This document shows positions 7,703 to 16,314 of a DNA stretch of 64,000 nt, piece after piece. The notes beneath the pieces are model-generated. The model was not told where the DNA came from, made no database searches, and saw only the letters and a list, made by a program, of their open reading frames with translations. The DNA is from JAWKXU01 sp020446465. GTDB lineage: Bacteria > Pseudomonadota > Alphaproteobacteria > Sphingomonadales > Sphingomonadaceae. The position numbers were made by a program, and so were the translations under genes. The DNA lies in NCBI GenBank assembly GCA_041396845.1, contig JAWKXU010000003.1, positions 310,001-374,000 of the forward strand. The letters run 5' to 3'. The first letter of the stretch is position 1, and each line of letters begins with the position of its first letter.

Positions 7703-9526
7703 TCAATAGACGCGCGCTTTCGGCTTGATATATTCGACATCGTCCGTGAGCGTGAAATCATGCACCGGGCGATAGTCGATTTTGACTGCGCCGCCCTTGC
7801 CGCCCCAGCCTTCAAACCATGCAGCAGTGTGCTTCATCCAGTTTGCATCATCGCGTTCGGGGAAGTCCTCATGCGCGTGGGCGCCGCGGCTTTCCTTGCG
7901 GTTGTAGGCCGAATTCATCGTCACATTGGCCTGAGCCATCAGATTGTCGAGTTCCAGCGTTTCGATCAGGTCGCTGTTCCAGATCAGCGAGCGGTCGGTC
8001 ACCTTGATGTCCTGCATCCGCTTGTTGATCTGCGCCAACTTCTCGACGCCTTCCTTCATCAGTTCGTCGGTGCGGAACACGGCGGCATGTGCAGCCATGG
8101 TCTGCTGCATTTCCTTGCGCACCTCGGCAGTTGAGGAACCACCATTGGCGTTGCGGAAATGGTCGAGCCGAGCAAGCGCCAAATCGGCACTGTCGGCCGG
8201 CAGTTCGTCATGTGCACTGCCCGGCTTGATCAGTTCCTTCACCCGCAGACCGGCTGCGCGGCCAAACACCACGAGGTCGGTCAGCGAATTGGAGCCGAGA
8301 CGGTTGGCCCCATGGACCGAAACGCAGGCAGCTTCACCCACGGCGAACAGACCCGGCACGACCGTTTCAGGATCGCCATCGGCACTGATCGTCATCACTT
8401 CGCCGTGGTAATTGGTCGGGATTCCGCCCATGTTGTAATGCACGGTCGGCACCACTGGCAGCGGCTGGCGGGTCAGGTCGACGCCGGCAAAAATCTTGCC
8501 GCTTTCGGTGATCCCCGGCAGGCGCTGCGCTAACACGCCCGGATCGATGTGATCGAGGTGCAAGTAGATATGGTCCGCGTTGGGGCCAACGCCGCGCCCT
8601 TCGCGAATTTCCAGCGCCATCGAGCGCGACACGACGTCGCGGCTGGCAAGATCCTTCGCAGACGGGGCATAGCGTTCCATGAAACGCTCGCCTTCAGCAT
8701 TGGTAAGATAACCGCCCTCGCCGCGCGCACCCTCGGTAATGAGAACGCCCGCACCATAGATGCCGGTCGGGTGGAACTGCACGAATTCCATGTCCTGCAA
8801 TGGCAGACCGGCACGTAGCACCATGCCGCCACCGTCACCGGTGCAGGTATGCGCGCTCGTGCAAGTGAAATAGCTGCGGCCATAACCACCCGTGGCCAGC
8901 ACCACTGCATGACTGCGGAAGCGGTGGATCGAGCCATCATCCATGCACAGGGCGATCACGCCCACACACTTGCCGTCCTTCATGATCAGGTCGAGCGCGA
9001 AATACTCGATGAAAAAATCCGCGTCGTACTTCAGGCTCTGCTGGTAGAGCGTGTGCAGCATGGCATGGCCGGTACGGTCCGCCGCCGCGCAAGTGCGCTG
9101 GACTGGCGGGCCTTCACCCATGTTCTGCATGTGCCCGCCGAAGGGGCGCTGATAGATTGTGCCATCCTCGTTGCGGCTGAAAGGCATACCGGCGTGTTCC
9201 AGCTCAAGGATCGCCTGTGGTGCCTCACGCACGAGATATTCGATCGCGTCCTGGTCACCCAGCCAGTCCGACCCTTTGACGGTATCGTACATGTGCCAGG
9301 TCCAGTGATCGGGGGTATTGTTCTGGAGCGAAGCCGCGATCCCTCCCTGTGCCGCAACCGTGTGGCTGCGAGTCGGGAAAACCTTGGTGATGCAGGCCGT
9401 TTTGAGGCCAGCCTCTGCGCTGCCCATAGTGGCGCGCAAACCGGAACCGCCAGCGCCGACGACCACCGTATCATAAGTATGATCGATAATCTTGTAAGCG
9501 GCCTGTGTGGAAGCGTCGGATGCCAT
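7703..9526 (-). CDS. sdhA: Succinate dehydrogenase flavoprotein subunit
   Basis: A 607-residue SdhA, the FAD-bearing catalytic subunit of respiratory complex II, oxidising succinate to fumarate on the cytoplasmic face of the inner membrane. It shows the FAD dinucleotide fold VVVGAGGSGLRA near the N-terminus, the TRSHTVAAQGGI block whose His carries covalent FAD, and the RFMERYAPSAKDLASRDVVSR active-site block in part. The start at 9526 follows GGGAGG and matches the family N-terminus. It is the third gene of sdhCDA, one base after sdhD. No iron-sulfur subunit gene (sdhB) follows; the transcript ends at a terminator. Confidence 0.97.
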   Translation of the reverse strand: MASDASTQAAYKIIDHTYDTVVVGAGGSGLRATMGSAEAGLKTACITKVFPTRSHTVAAQGGIAASLQNNTPDHWTWHMYDTVKGSDWLGDQDAIEYLVREAPQAILELEHAGMPFSRNEDGTIYQRPFGGHMQNMGEGPPVQRTCAAADRTGHAMLHTLYQQSLKYDADFFIEYFALDLIMKDGKCVGVIALCMDDGSIHRFRSHAVVLATGGYGRSYFTCTSAHTCTGDGGGMVLRAGLPLQDMEFVQFHPTGIYGAGVLITEGARGEGGYLTNAEGERFMERYAPSAKDLASRDVVSRSMALEIREGRGVGPNADHIYLHLDHIDPGVLAQRLPGITESGKIFAGVDLTRQPLPVVPTVHYNMGGIPTNYHGEVMTISADGDPETVVPGLFAVGEAACVSVHGANRLGSNSLTDLVVFGRAAGLRVKELIKPGSAHDELPADSADLALARLDHFRNANGGSSTAEVRKEMQQTMAAHAAVFRTDELMKEGVEKLAQINKRMQDIKVTDRSLIWNSDLIETLELDNLMAQANVTMNSAYNRKESRGAHAHEDFPERDDANWMKHTAAWFEGWGGKGGAVKIDYRPVHDFTLTDDVEYIKPKARVY

Positions 9527-9527
9527 T

Positions 9528-9911
9528 TTATGCGCCTCCCAGCGCCAGTCGAATGATGCAGAACAGCGCGAAAGCAGCACCGGCGAATGCAACCAGGTTT
9601 AGCGCCGCAATCGCCGCAAACTTGTTGGCATGATCGTGGACGTAATCCTCAATCATCACCTGCATACCAAGGCGCGCATGCCAGAACGTGCTGATAACCA
9701 GCAGCGCCATGGCCGTTGCCGGAACAGGTGCCGAAAGCCATTCATACGCCGTTGCATAACTGAGGTCCGGCAGCAGCAGGACCGAAACGATGAACCATGT
9801 CATCAACAGCAGGTTGCCGATGGCAGTGAAACGCTGAACGAGCCAGTGATGCGCGCCGCTGTGGGCGGAACCAAGCCCCCGCACGCGTCCGATGGAAGTA
9901 CCGTTACCCAT
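9528..9911 (-). CDS. sdhD: Succinate dehydrogenase membrane anchor subunit D
   Basis: A 127-residue SdhD membrane anchor. Three hydrophobic segments are visible (about residues 33-50, 62-85 and 98-122). The SAHSGAHHWLVQRFTAIGN start and the HARLGMQVMIEDYVHD block, containing the conserved haem/quinone-side His and the DY pair, are family hallmarks. Together with SdhC it anchors SdhAB and forms the quinone site. It lies between sdhC (15 bases) and sdhA (1 base), so it is clearly co-transcribed. Confidence 0.93.
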   Translation of the reverse strand: MGNGTSIGRVRGLGSAHSGAHHWLVQRFTAIGNLLLMTWFIVSVLLLPDLSYATAYEWLSAPVPATAMALLVISTFWHARLGMQVMIEDYVHDHANKFAAIAALNLVAFAGAAFALFCIIRLALGGA

Positions 9912-9926
9912 AAATCGATCCTCCCG

Positions 9927-10307
9927 TCAGCGCATGAACACGACTGCCCAGAAGGCAACCGTCAGAATGATGGCAATGATCGGCGACAGGATCGACCACA
10001 GGTTGTTGGTCTGCAATTCGAACCCCGCCCCGATGTCGAGTACGAAGTGGCGCAGCCCGCTCATCAAGTGGGTGAAAAGCGCCCAGGTCAGGCCTATCAT
10101 CACGACATAGCCCAGCGGCGATGTCATCAGTGATGAGAACACCTCATAATAGGCCGGCCCAGCGGCCAGAGCGCCAAGGAACCAGAGCATCACGAACAAG
10201 CCGACGAGCGCAAGCCCGTTGCCGGTGACGCGGTGAAGAATTGAAACCAGCATGGCTGGCCCCCAGCGCCATATCTGGAGATGCGGTGACAGCGGACGGT
10301 TAGCCAT
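9927..10307 (-). CDS. sdhC: Succinate dehydrogenase cytochrome b556 subunit
   Basis: A 126-residue SdhC. The start at 10307 gives the typical N-terminus RPLSPHLQIWRWGPAMLVSILHRVTG in part, with the conserved Ser and Arg of the quinone site; an upstream in-frame extension is not conserved. Three membrane segments follow. HLMSGLRHFVLD carries the conserved haem-ligand His. It is the first gene of sdhCDA. The 140-base gap to the divergent prmA gene must contain promoters for both. Confidence 0.93.
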   Translation of the reverse strand: MANRPLSPHLQIWRWGPAMLVSILHRVTGNGLALVGLFVMLWFLGALAAGPAYYEVFSSLMTSPLGYVVMIGLTWALFTHLMSGLRHFVLDIGAGFELQTNNLWSILSPIIAIILTVAFWAVVFMR

Positions 10308-10448
10308 TCTCGCCTTCCTGTTGCGTTTGGACGCGCCCGTGCCACCCCATGGCAAACATTTCAGGCGCGAAGAGATGCTCCCCCAATACTCAAAAGGCGC
10401 GCCAAGGCAAGTCATCCATGCAGTTTTGCGTTTGCCATACTGTGCGCT

Positions 10449-11423
10449 ATGCGCCTTTTTATGGGAAAAAGCTGGAAACTACAGGCAGAAGCCTCACGAA
10501 AGCGCGTGCAAGAAGCGCTGCTGGCGCACGAAGATGCACTCGATTGGGATTGGGATATTGTTCTCAGCGGGCGCGAAGTTGCCGACGACCAGCCCGAAGA
10601 CTGGATTCTCGAAGCCTATCTGCCCAGAAAGCCGACCAAGGCAGATCGCGCCGCAGTCGCAGCTCTGTTTGGCAAACGCCCGCCCCGGCTAAGTGCGGAG
10701 GAACTGCCGGATGAAGACTGGGTGACACTGAGTCAGGAAGGCGTGGAACCTATCCGCACTGGCCGGTTTCATGTCCACACGCCGGAGTTTTCATCGCTTG
10801 CGGAAAAAGGTGTCGTCAATTTCGCGATTCCCGCCAGCCAGGCATTTGGCACCGGACAGCATGAAACGACGGCAGGCTGCCTCGCAATGCTGGACGCCAT
10901 GAAACGCAAGGGCGTTCTCGCCCGCAACGTGGCGGATATCGGAACGGGCACCGGCTTGCTGGCGTTTGCCGCCCTTGCCCTGTGGCCCCGCGCTCTCGCC
11001 ACGGCCAGCGACATTGATGACGTCTGTGTCGATGTCGTGGAACGTAACGCAGCGGATAATGGCGTTGCGATGGGCGGAGGCCCCGGCGCGCTCACCATGG
11101 TGGTCGCAGACGGTATGGAGCATCCCGTGCTGCAGGCCCGCGCGCCTTATGATCTTTTGATTGCCAACATTCTTGCCGGGCCGCTGGTGGAGCTCGCACA
11201 GGATTTTGGGAAAGCCGTCCTTCCAGGCGGAAACCTGTTGTTGGCGGGCCTGCTGACCAGCCAAGAGGCGGCTATCCGCGCCGCTTATCGCAAGGCCGGG
11301 TTCAGACTGGCCCAGCGGATTACAAACGGGGACTGGTCGATCCTCTGGCTCCGCCGCCGCAGCGTCAAGCCCTCGCACCCCGGCCGCGCGCATCGGCTCC
11401 CGCAATGGGCGCGGCGCTGGTGA
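10449..11423 (+). CDS. prmA: Ribosomal protein L11 methyltransferase
   Basis: A 324-residue PrmA, which uses S-adenosylmethionine to trimethylate ribosomal protein L11. A variable N-terminal substrate-recognition part is followed by the Rossmann methyltransferase domain. The signature FGTGQHETT, the SAM-binding DIGTGTGLLA and the catalytic-region IANILAGPL block are all present. The start could be 10449 or the ATG at 10461; neither has a strong ribosome binding site. The last twenty or so residues are basic and not part of the fold. Confidence 0.92.
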   Translation: MRLFMGKSWKLQAEASRKRVQEALLAHEDALDWDWDIVLSGREVADDQPEDWILEAYLPRKPTKADRAAVAALFGKRPPRLSAEELPDEDWVTLSQEGVEPIRTGRFHVHTPEFSSLAEKGVVNFAIPASQAFGTGQHETTAGCLAMLDAMKRKGVLARNVADIGTGTGLLAFAALALWPRALATASDIDDVCVDVVERNAADNGVAMGGGPGALTMVVADGMEHPVLQARAPYDLLIANILAGPLVELAQDFGKAVLPGGNLLLAGLLTSQEAAIRAAYRKAGFRLAQRITNGDWSILWLRRRSVKPSHPGRAHRLPQWARRW

Positions 11424-11504
11424 ATTGAACCGGCAACATTGCGTCCGGGCCGTTTGTATGGTCTGACCTTGCAAGATCGCATGCCCACACCCGGAGAGGA
11501 TAAG

Positions 11505-12776
11505 ATGAAACTGGAATCGCTCGCCCTGCACCACGGCTATACGTCGGAAGCCACGACCAGAGCAGCCGCAGTGCCGATTTACCAGACGACCTCATACACT
11601 TTTGACAACACCCAGCATGGTGCGGACCTGTTCGACCTCAAGGTCGAAGGCAACATCTATACCCGCATCATGAACCCTACGACGGCCGTGCTGGAAGCAC
11701 GTGTGGCAGAAATGGAAGGCGGCGTTGCAGCACTTTGCCTTGCCTCCGGCATGGCCGCCATCACTTACGCGATCCAGACCATTGCCGAAGCTGGCGACAA
11801 TATCGTTTCCGTCAGCCAGCTTTACGGCGGAACCTACAACCTCTTTGTCCATACCTTCCCGCGTCAGGGGATAGAGGCACGGCTCGTCACGCATGACGAT
11901 TATGCGGGGATGGAAGCGGCGATTGATGACCGGACAAAAGCCATCTTCCTCGAATCGATCGGCAATCCCGCTGGCAACGTGGCGGACATCGCCAGGATCG
12001 CAGAAATCGCGCATCGCCATGGCGTCCCTGTCATTGTCGATAATACTGTAGCCACGCCATATCTGTGCCGCCCGTTCGATCATGGCGCCGATATCGTTGT
12101 CCACTCCCTCACCAAATATATCGGCGGACATGGCAACGCGATTGGCGGGGCAATCGTCGATTCGGGCAAGTTTGACTGGGTGGCGAACAAGGGCCGGTTC
12201 CCGATGCTGAATGAGCCGGACCCATCGTATCATGGCGTTGTCTATACAGAGGCGCTTGGTCCTGCCGCCTATATCGGGCGCGCACGGGTGGTGCCGCTGC
12301 GGAATACAGGCGCGGCATTGTCGCCGCTCAATGCCTTTCTCATCCTGCAAGGGCTGGAAACGCTTGGCCTCCGGATTGAGCGCCACTGCGAAAACGCGCA
12401 GAAAGTTGCGGAATACCTGAAAGCACACCCCAAGGTATCATGGGTCAGCTACGCAGGGCTGGCGGATAGCCCCTATCATGCCACCGCGCAGAAAATCTGC
12501 GGAGGCAAGGCCAGCGGCATTCTCAGCTTCGGGATCGAAGGTGGAAAAGACGCAGGCACACGGTTCATCGATGCCCTGCAAATGATCCTGCGGCTCGTGA
12601 ACATCGGCGATGCCAAATCGCTCGCCTGTCATCCAGCCTCCACAACTCACCGGCAGCTATCGCCGGAAGAACTGGCCAAGGCGGGCGTATCGGAAGACCT
12701 GATCCGTATTTCCGTAGGGATCGAGCATATCGACGACATCATTGCAGATATTGATCAGGCGCTGACAGCCGCCTGA
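11505..12776 (+). CDS. metY: O-acetylhomoserine sulfhydrylase (aminocarboxypropyltransferase)
   Basis: A 423-residue PLP enzyme of the Cys/Met metabolism family. By length and by blocks such as YQTTSYTFDNTQHGADLF and YTRIMNPTTAVLE it is the MetY type, which makes homocysteine from O-acetylhomoserine and sulfide in methionine synthesis. The PLP lysine is in HSLTKYIGGHG. The C-terminal SLACHPASTTH and SVGIEHIDDI blocks are typical. The start at 11505 is preferred because of GGAGAGG six bases upstream; an ATG at 11481 is possible. It is convergent with the HAD phosphatase gene, leaving only six bases between stop codons. Confidence 0.92.
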   Translation: MKLESLALHHGYTSEATTRAAAVPIYQTTSYTFDNTQHGADLFDLKVEGNIYTRIMNPTTAVLEARVAEMEGGVAALCLASGMAAITYAIQTIAEAGDNIVSVSQLYGGTYNLFVHTFPRQGIEARLVTHDDYAGMEAAIDDRTKAIFLESIGNPAGNVADIARIAEIAHRHGVPVIVDNTVATPYLCRPFDHGADIVVHSLTKYIGGHGNAIGGAIVDSGKFDWVANKGRFPMLNEPDPSYHGVVYTEALGPAAYIGRARVVPLRNTGAALSPLNAFLILQGLETLGLRIERHCENAQKVAEYLKAHPKVSWVSYAGLADSPYHATAQKICGGKASGILSFGIEGGKDAGTRFIDALQMILRLVNIGDAKSLACHPASTTHRQLSPEELAKAGVSEDLIRISVGIEHIDDIIADIDQALTAA

Positions 12777-12782
12777 CTCTGG

Positions 12783-13547
12783 CTATCCGCCCAACGCCCA
12801 GTTCACCGCTGCTGCGAGATCATCCACAACAGCGGTGGGCGGTGGGTCGATCGTCCCTTCATCCCCCGGACGATATTTGCCGGTGCGAACCAGCACGCCG
12901 GACAGCCCGACAGCCAGCGCACCGCCAATATCGTTCTCGACATCGTCGCCAACCATGAAGGCTTCGTCAGCCGCGCACCCCGCGCTATCCAGCGCAGCGC
13001 CAAAGAAATCACCCGATGGCTTGCCCAGCACAACAGGCTCCACCCCGCTTGCAAAGGTCAGGGCGGCGACGTATGGCCCTGCATCCAGGCTGAGCGCGCC
13101 ATCGGCATCACGGAACGAACGGTTGTTGGCAAGCGCCAGCAAGGCCGCACCATCATCCAGCTCCCGAAAAGCGGCGTTCATCGCATCATACGTGAAGTAT
13201 TCGCCCGCGTCCCCCACGACAACGGCACGCCTGCCGCCTTCGGGCAGGCCATCAAAATCAACCCTCAAAGCCGGGTGAACCAGCAGGTGCGGGCTATATC
13301 CGTGGGCCGTAATCACCTGCCGCGCCGCCAATGACGGCGTGAACAGTTCATCCGCAGCAACATTCAGCCCCATCACGCGCAAGTCTGCCAGAACCGCCGC
13401 ATGGGGCTTGCGCGTCGTATTCGTGAGAAAACGCACAGCAAAGCCAGCATCACGCAATCGCCTGACAGCCGCAACAGCACCCGGCAAAGGGCTGTCCCCT
13501 ACATAGACCACCCCGCCAAGGTCCAGCAGTGCAAGCCTGAGTGCCAT
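12783..13547 (-). CDS. HAD-superfamily phosphatase, LHPP/TIGR01458-like
   Basis: A 254-residue HAD hydrolase of the NagD-like/LHPP-like group. The nucleophile motif reads LLDLGGVVYVGD: the first Asp (residue 9) is kept, but the second Asp of the usual DxD is Gly. LHPP-type phosphatases also lack this second Asp (DxS), so the change is a subgroup trait rather than damage. Motif II FLTNTTRKP, the LGKPSGDFF lysine motif and the metal-binding MVGDDVENDIGGA are intact. The substrate is unknown. It may be the last gene of recN-ligA-cinA, 90 bases downstream of cinA. Confidence 0.8.
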   Translation of the reverse strand: MALRLALLDLGGVVYVGDSPLPGAVAAVRRLRDAGFAVRFLTNTTRKPHAAVLADLRVMGLNVAADELFTPSLAARQVITAHGYSPHLLVHPALRVDFDGLPEGGRRAVVVGDAGEYFTYDAMNAAFRELDDGAALLALANNRSFRDADGALSLDAGPYVAALTFASGVEPVVLGKPSGDFFGAALDSAGCAADEAFMVGDDVENDIGGALAVGLSGVLVRTGKYRPGDEGTIDPPPTAVVDDLAAAVNWALGG

Positions 13548-13637
13548 GGAACAAGGAGCCTCCGTTTACGCAGACCTGACTCAGTCAGCCTCATGCACGG
13601 ATTATACGGCATGTGCCGCCATTGCCCAAGGATGCGT

Positions 13638-14138
13638 TCAGTCCGCTTCCCGCAACGTGGATTCCAGAAGATCCAGCGCGTTGCTGGTGAAAGCCAGCAT
13701 GTTGGCCGCCCGATCATCGCTGCCCGTTTCAATCCGGCGCGTCCGTTCGATTCCCGGGCCGATCACTGCTGCACAACTCACTCCCGACGCGACGCCCATA
13801 GGGTGATTACTTCCACTGCCGCCCGCAGAGCCTGTTTCAGCAATGGCCCATAATGCCTTGAAGTTTGCGGCAATAGCGCGGGCCTGCAACAGCGCATACG
13901 CAGGGGTTGCGGATTCCATACCCCGATAGGCATCGCGCGGCAGAGCCAACAGCACATTTCGTCCGTGGAGCGAATAGACAACGCCGCCCCCCACATGAAA
14001 GCGAAGTGCGCCCGGCACAGTGAGCAGTGCGGCTGAAATCAGCCCGCCGCTTGCCCCATCGGCCACGGCGATCTTTTCTCCACGAGCCAGGAGCATATCC
14101 GCAATCCGCCGGGCGACGGCTGTAAAATCCTCGATCAT
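13638..14138 (-). CDS. CinA-family nicotinamide-nucleotide amidohydrolase domain protein
   Basis: A 166-residue stand-alone CinA C-terminal domain. This domain can hydrolyse nicotinamide mononucleotide to nicotinate mononucleotide (PncC activity). The N-terminal block IAVADGASGGLISAAL replaces the more usual AESCTGG, so the catalytic serine region is altered. The ETGSAGG block replaces GIAGP. Because both signatures deviate, enzyme activity is uncertain. It begins four bases after the ligA stop codon, so it is co-transcribed. Since LigA is NAD-dependent and releases NMN, a salvage role next to it makes sense, but this is inference. Confidence 0.75.
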   Translation of the reverse strand: MIEDFTAVARRIADMLLARGEKIAVADGASGGLISAALLTVPGALRFHVGGGVVYSLHGRNVLLALPRDAYRGMESATPAYALLQARAIAANFKALWAIAETGSAGGSGSNHPMGVASGVSCAAVIGPGIERTRRIETGSDDRAANMLAFTSNALDLLESTLREAD

Positions 14139-14142
14139 CCGC

Positions 14143-16314
14143 TCACCCCGCTGCCTTCACGATGTCTGCCCATGCCGCCTCATCAATAACTTCGATGCCG
14201 AGTTCTGCGGCTTTTTTCAGCTTGGACCCTGCACCGGGACCAGCGACCACAAGATCGGTTTTTGCTGAGACAGAACCCGCCGCCTTCGCCCCCAATGCCT
14301 CGGCCTGGGCCTTGGCTTCATCACGGCTCATGGTTTCCAGCTTGCCGGTAAAGACCACAGTTTTTCCGGCCACTGCGCTCTCTCTGGTTTCAACTACGTA
14401 GAGCGGCGGTGCCACTTCCTCCATTAGCGCCACCCAGACCGCCTGATTGTGAGGCTCGTGGAAGAAATCGGCGAGCGCGTGGCCCACAGCAGTGCCAATT
14501 CCATCCGTCCGCACTGCGAAGATGCGCCTTACTGCTTCCACCATGCGGGTGTTGAAAGGGCTTTCCTTTTCATCCGCCGCGCGCGGGTTTTCTGCGCGAT
14601 AACGATAAAACTCTGCAGCCTTTACGGGCAGGGTGTGGATATCTTCGATACCCTTCATCAGATCGCGCGCAGTTACGGCCCCGACATGGCGGATACCAAG
14701 GCCGAACAGCAATCGGGCTGCATCTGGCGCGCGCTTTTGTTCTATGGCTGTCAACAGGTTATCCACAGACTTGTCCTGCCAACCATCGAGCGCAAGGATG
14801 TCCGCGCGTCGTTTGTGCAGGCCAAAGATGTCGGCAGGGCTTTCCAGCCAGCCGCGCCCGAAGAAGTCTGCTATCGTCTTCTCGCCCAGCCCTTCGATAT
14901 CGAGCGCCCCCCGGCTGACGAAATGCTTCAGCCGTTCAACCCGCTGCGCCGGACAGACAAGGCCACCAGTGCAGCGCACGTCAACCTCGCCTTCTTCTGC
15001 CACGGCCTCGCTGCCGCATTCGGGGCAGTGATCGGGAAAGGCAAAAGGCTCTCTCGCATTATCACGAGTCAGATTTTCAACGACTTGCGGGATCACGTCG
15101 CCTGCACGCTGGATCAGTACCCGGTCGCCAACCCGCACACCAAGGCGCGCAATCTCGTCGCGGTTATGCAGCGTGACATTGGTGACAGTCACCCCGCCCA
15201 CCAGCACCGGAGCGAGCCGCCCCACAGGTGTCAGCTTGCCAGTGCGGCCCACCTGAATATCGATGGCTTCCAGTGTCGTTTCTGCCTTTTCAGCAGGAAA
15301 CTTGCGCGCAATCGCCCAACGCGGAGCCTTGGCCACAAAGCCGAGCCGCTGCTGCCAGTCGAGCCGGTCCACCTTGTAGACAACCCCGTCAATTTCATAG
15401 GGGAGCGCGTCCCGGCCCGCTGCAATTTTCGCATAAGCCGCCAGCATGTCATCCAGCGTTTCGCAACAGGTCAGATCGGGCGAAATCGGCAAGCCCCAAT
15501 CGGCAATGCGCTGCATGACCGCGCTCTGCGTATCACCCGGAATGGCGCTCGCTGCACCCCAGCCATGCGCCCAGAATCGCAAATGCCGCTGCTCGGTTAC
15601 AGAGGCATCCTTCTGCCGCAGCGATCCCGCAGCAGCGTTGCGCGGATTGGCAAACTGGCGCACGCTGTCAGGATCAAACGCCTCCCCCTTGCTTTGCGCT
15701 TTCTCGCGCGCTTCTTCCATCAGCCGCGAATTAAGTGCGCGAAAATCCGCCATCGCCATATAGACTTCGCCGCGCACTTCGAACACGTCCGGCGCATCGC
15801 CGGAAAGCACCTGAGGGATGTCCGCAATGTGGGCAACATTCGGAGTCACATCCTCCCCCACTTGCCCATCGCCGCGCGTGGCAGCGCGTACCAGCACACC
15901 CTTTTCATAACGCAGCGAACAGGAAAGCCCGTCAATCTTGTCCTCTGCAGTGAAGGCGACTGCGTCATCGTCCCCCAATGCGAGAAAGCGCCGCACCCGC
16001 GCCACAAAGTCGGCTACTTCTTCATCGTCGAACGCATTGTCGAGGCTCATCATCCGAACCTCGTGCGTCACCTTGCCCAGTGGTGAGGCCGCGATCTCAT
16101 GCCCCACGGTTTTGGATGGGCTGTCATCGCGGATCAGGTGCGGAAAGGCAGCCTCCAGCTCTGCATTACGGCGCACCAGCGCATCGAACTCCGGGTCGGA
16201 AATCTGCGGCGCGTCTTCGGCATGATAGAGCCGGTTGTGCTTCGCGATTGCCTTTGCAAGCCGCATAAGTTCATTGGCGGCTTCGGCTTCAGTGATGTCA
16301 GCATCAGATGCCAT
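14143..16314 (-). CDS. ligA: NAD-dependent DNA ligase
   Basis: A 723-residue LigA that seals nicks in DNA using NAD, giving AMP-lysine and NMN. The adenylation motif EDKIDGLS holds the catalytic Lys. The OB-fold region, a four-cysteine zinc finger (CPECG, then C and C further on), helix-hairpin-helix repeats and a C-terminal BRCT domain (from about residue 645) follow in order. The length is slightly above the usual 670 residues. ATG at 16314 shares one base with the recN stop (TGATG); a GTG three bases earlier is also possible. Coupling to recN is therefore likely. Confidence 0.97.
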   Translation of the reverse strand: MASDADITEAEAANELMRLAKAIAKHNRLYHAEDAPQISDPEFDALVRRNAELEAAFPHLIRDDSPSKTVGHEIAASPLGKVTHEVRMMSLDNAFDDEEVADFVARVRRFLALGDDDAVAFTAEDKIDGLSCSLRYEKGVLVRAATRGDGQVGEDVTPNVAHIADIPQVLSGDAPDVFEVRGEVYMAMADFRALNSRLMEEAREKAQSKGEAFDPDSVRQFANPRNAAAGSLRQKDASVTEQRHLRFWAHGWGAASAIPGDTQSAVMQRIADWGLPISPDLTCCETLDDMLAAYAKIAAGRDALPYEIDGVVYKVDRLDWQQRLGFVAKAPRWAIARKFPAEKAETTLEAIDIQVGRTGKLTPVGRLAPVLVGGVTVTNVTLHNRDEIARLGVRVGDRVLIQRAGDVIPQVVENLTRDNAREPFAFPDHCPECGSEAVAEEGEVDVRCTGGLVCPAQRVERLKHFVSRGALDIEGLGEKTIADFFGRGWLESPADIFGLHKRRADILALDGWQDKSVDNLLTAIEQKRAPDAARLLFGLGIRHVGAVTARDLMKGIEDIHTLPVKAAEFYRYRAENPRAADEKESPFNTRMVEAVRRIFAVRTDGIGTAVGHALADFFHEPHNQAVWVALMEEVAPPLYVVETRESAVAGKTVVFTGKLETMSRDEAKAQAEALGAKAAGSVSAKTDLVVAGPGAGSKLKKAAELGIEVIDEAAWADIVKAAG

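Noticed and set aside
14449..16086. A 545-codon open frame on the plus strand
   Set aside because: It is antisense to ligA, whose full domain set is certain; the frame has no family features and reflects GC-rich codon bias.
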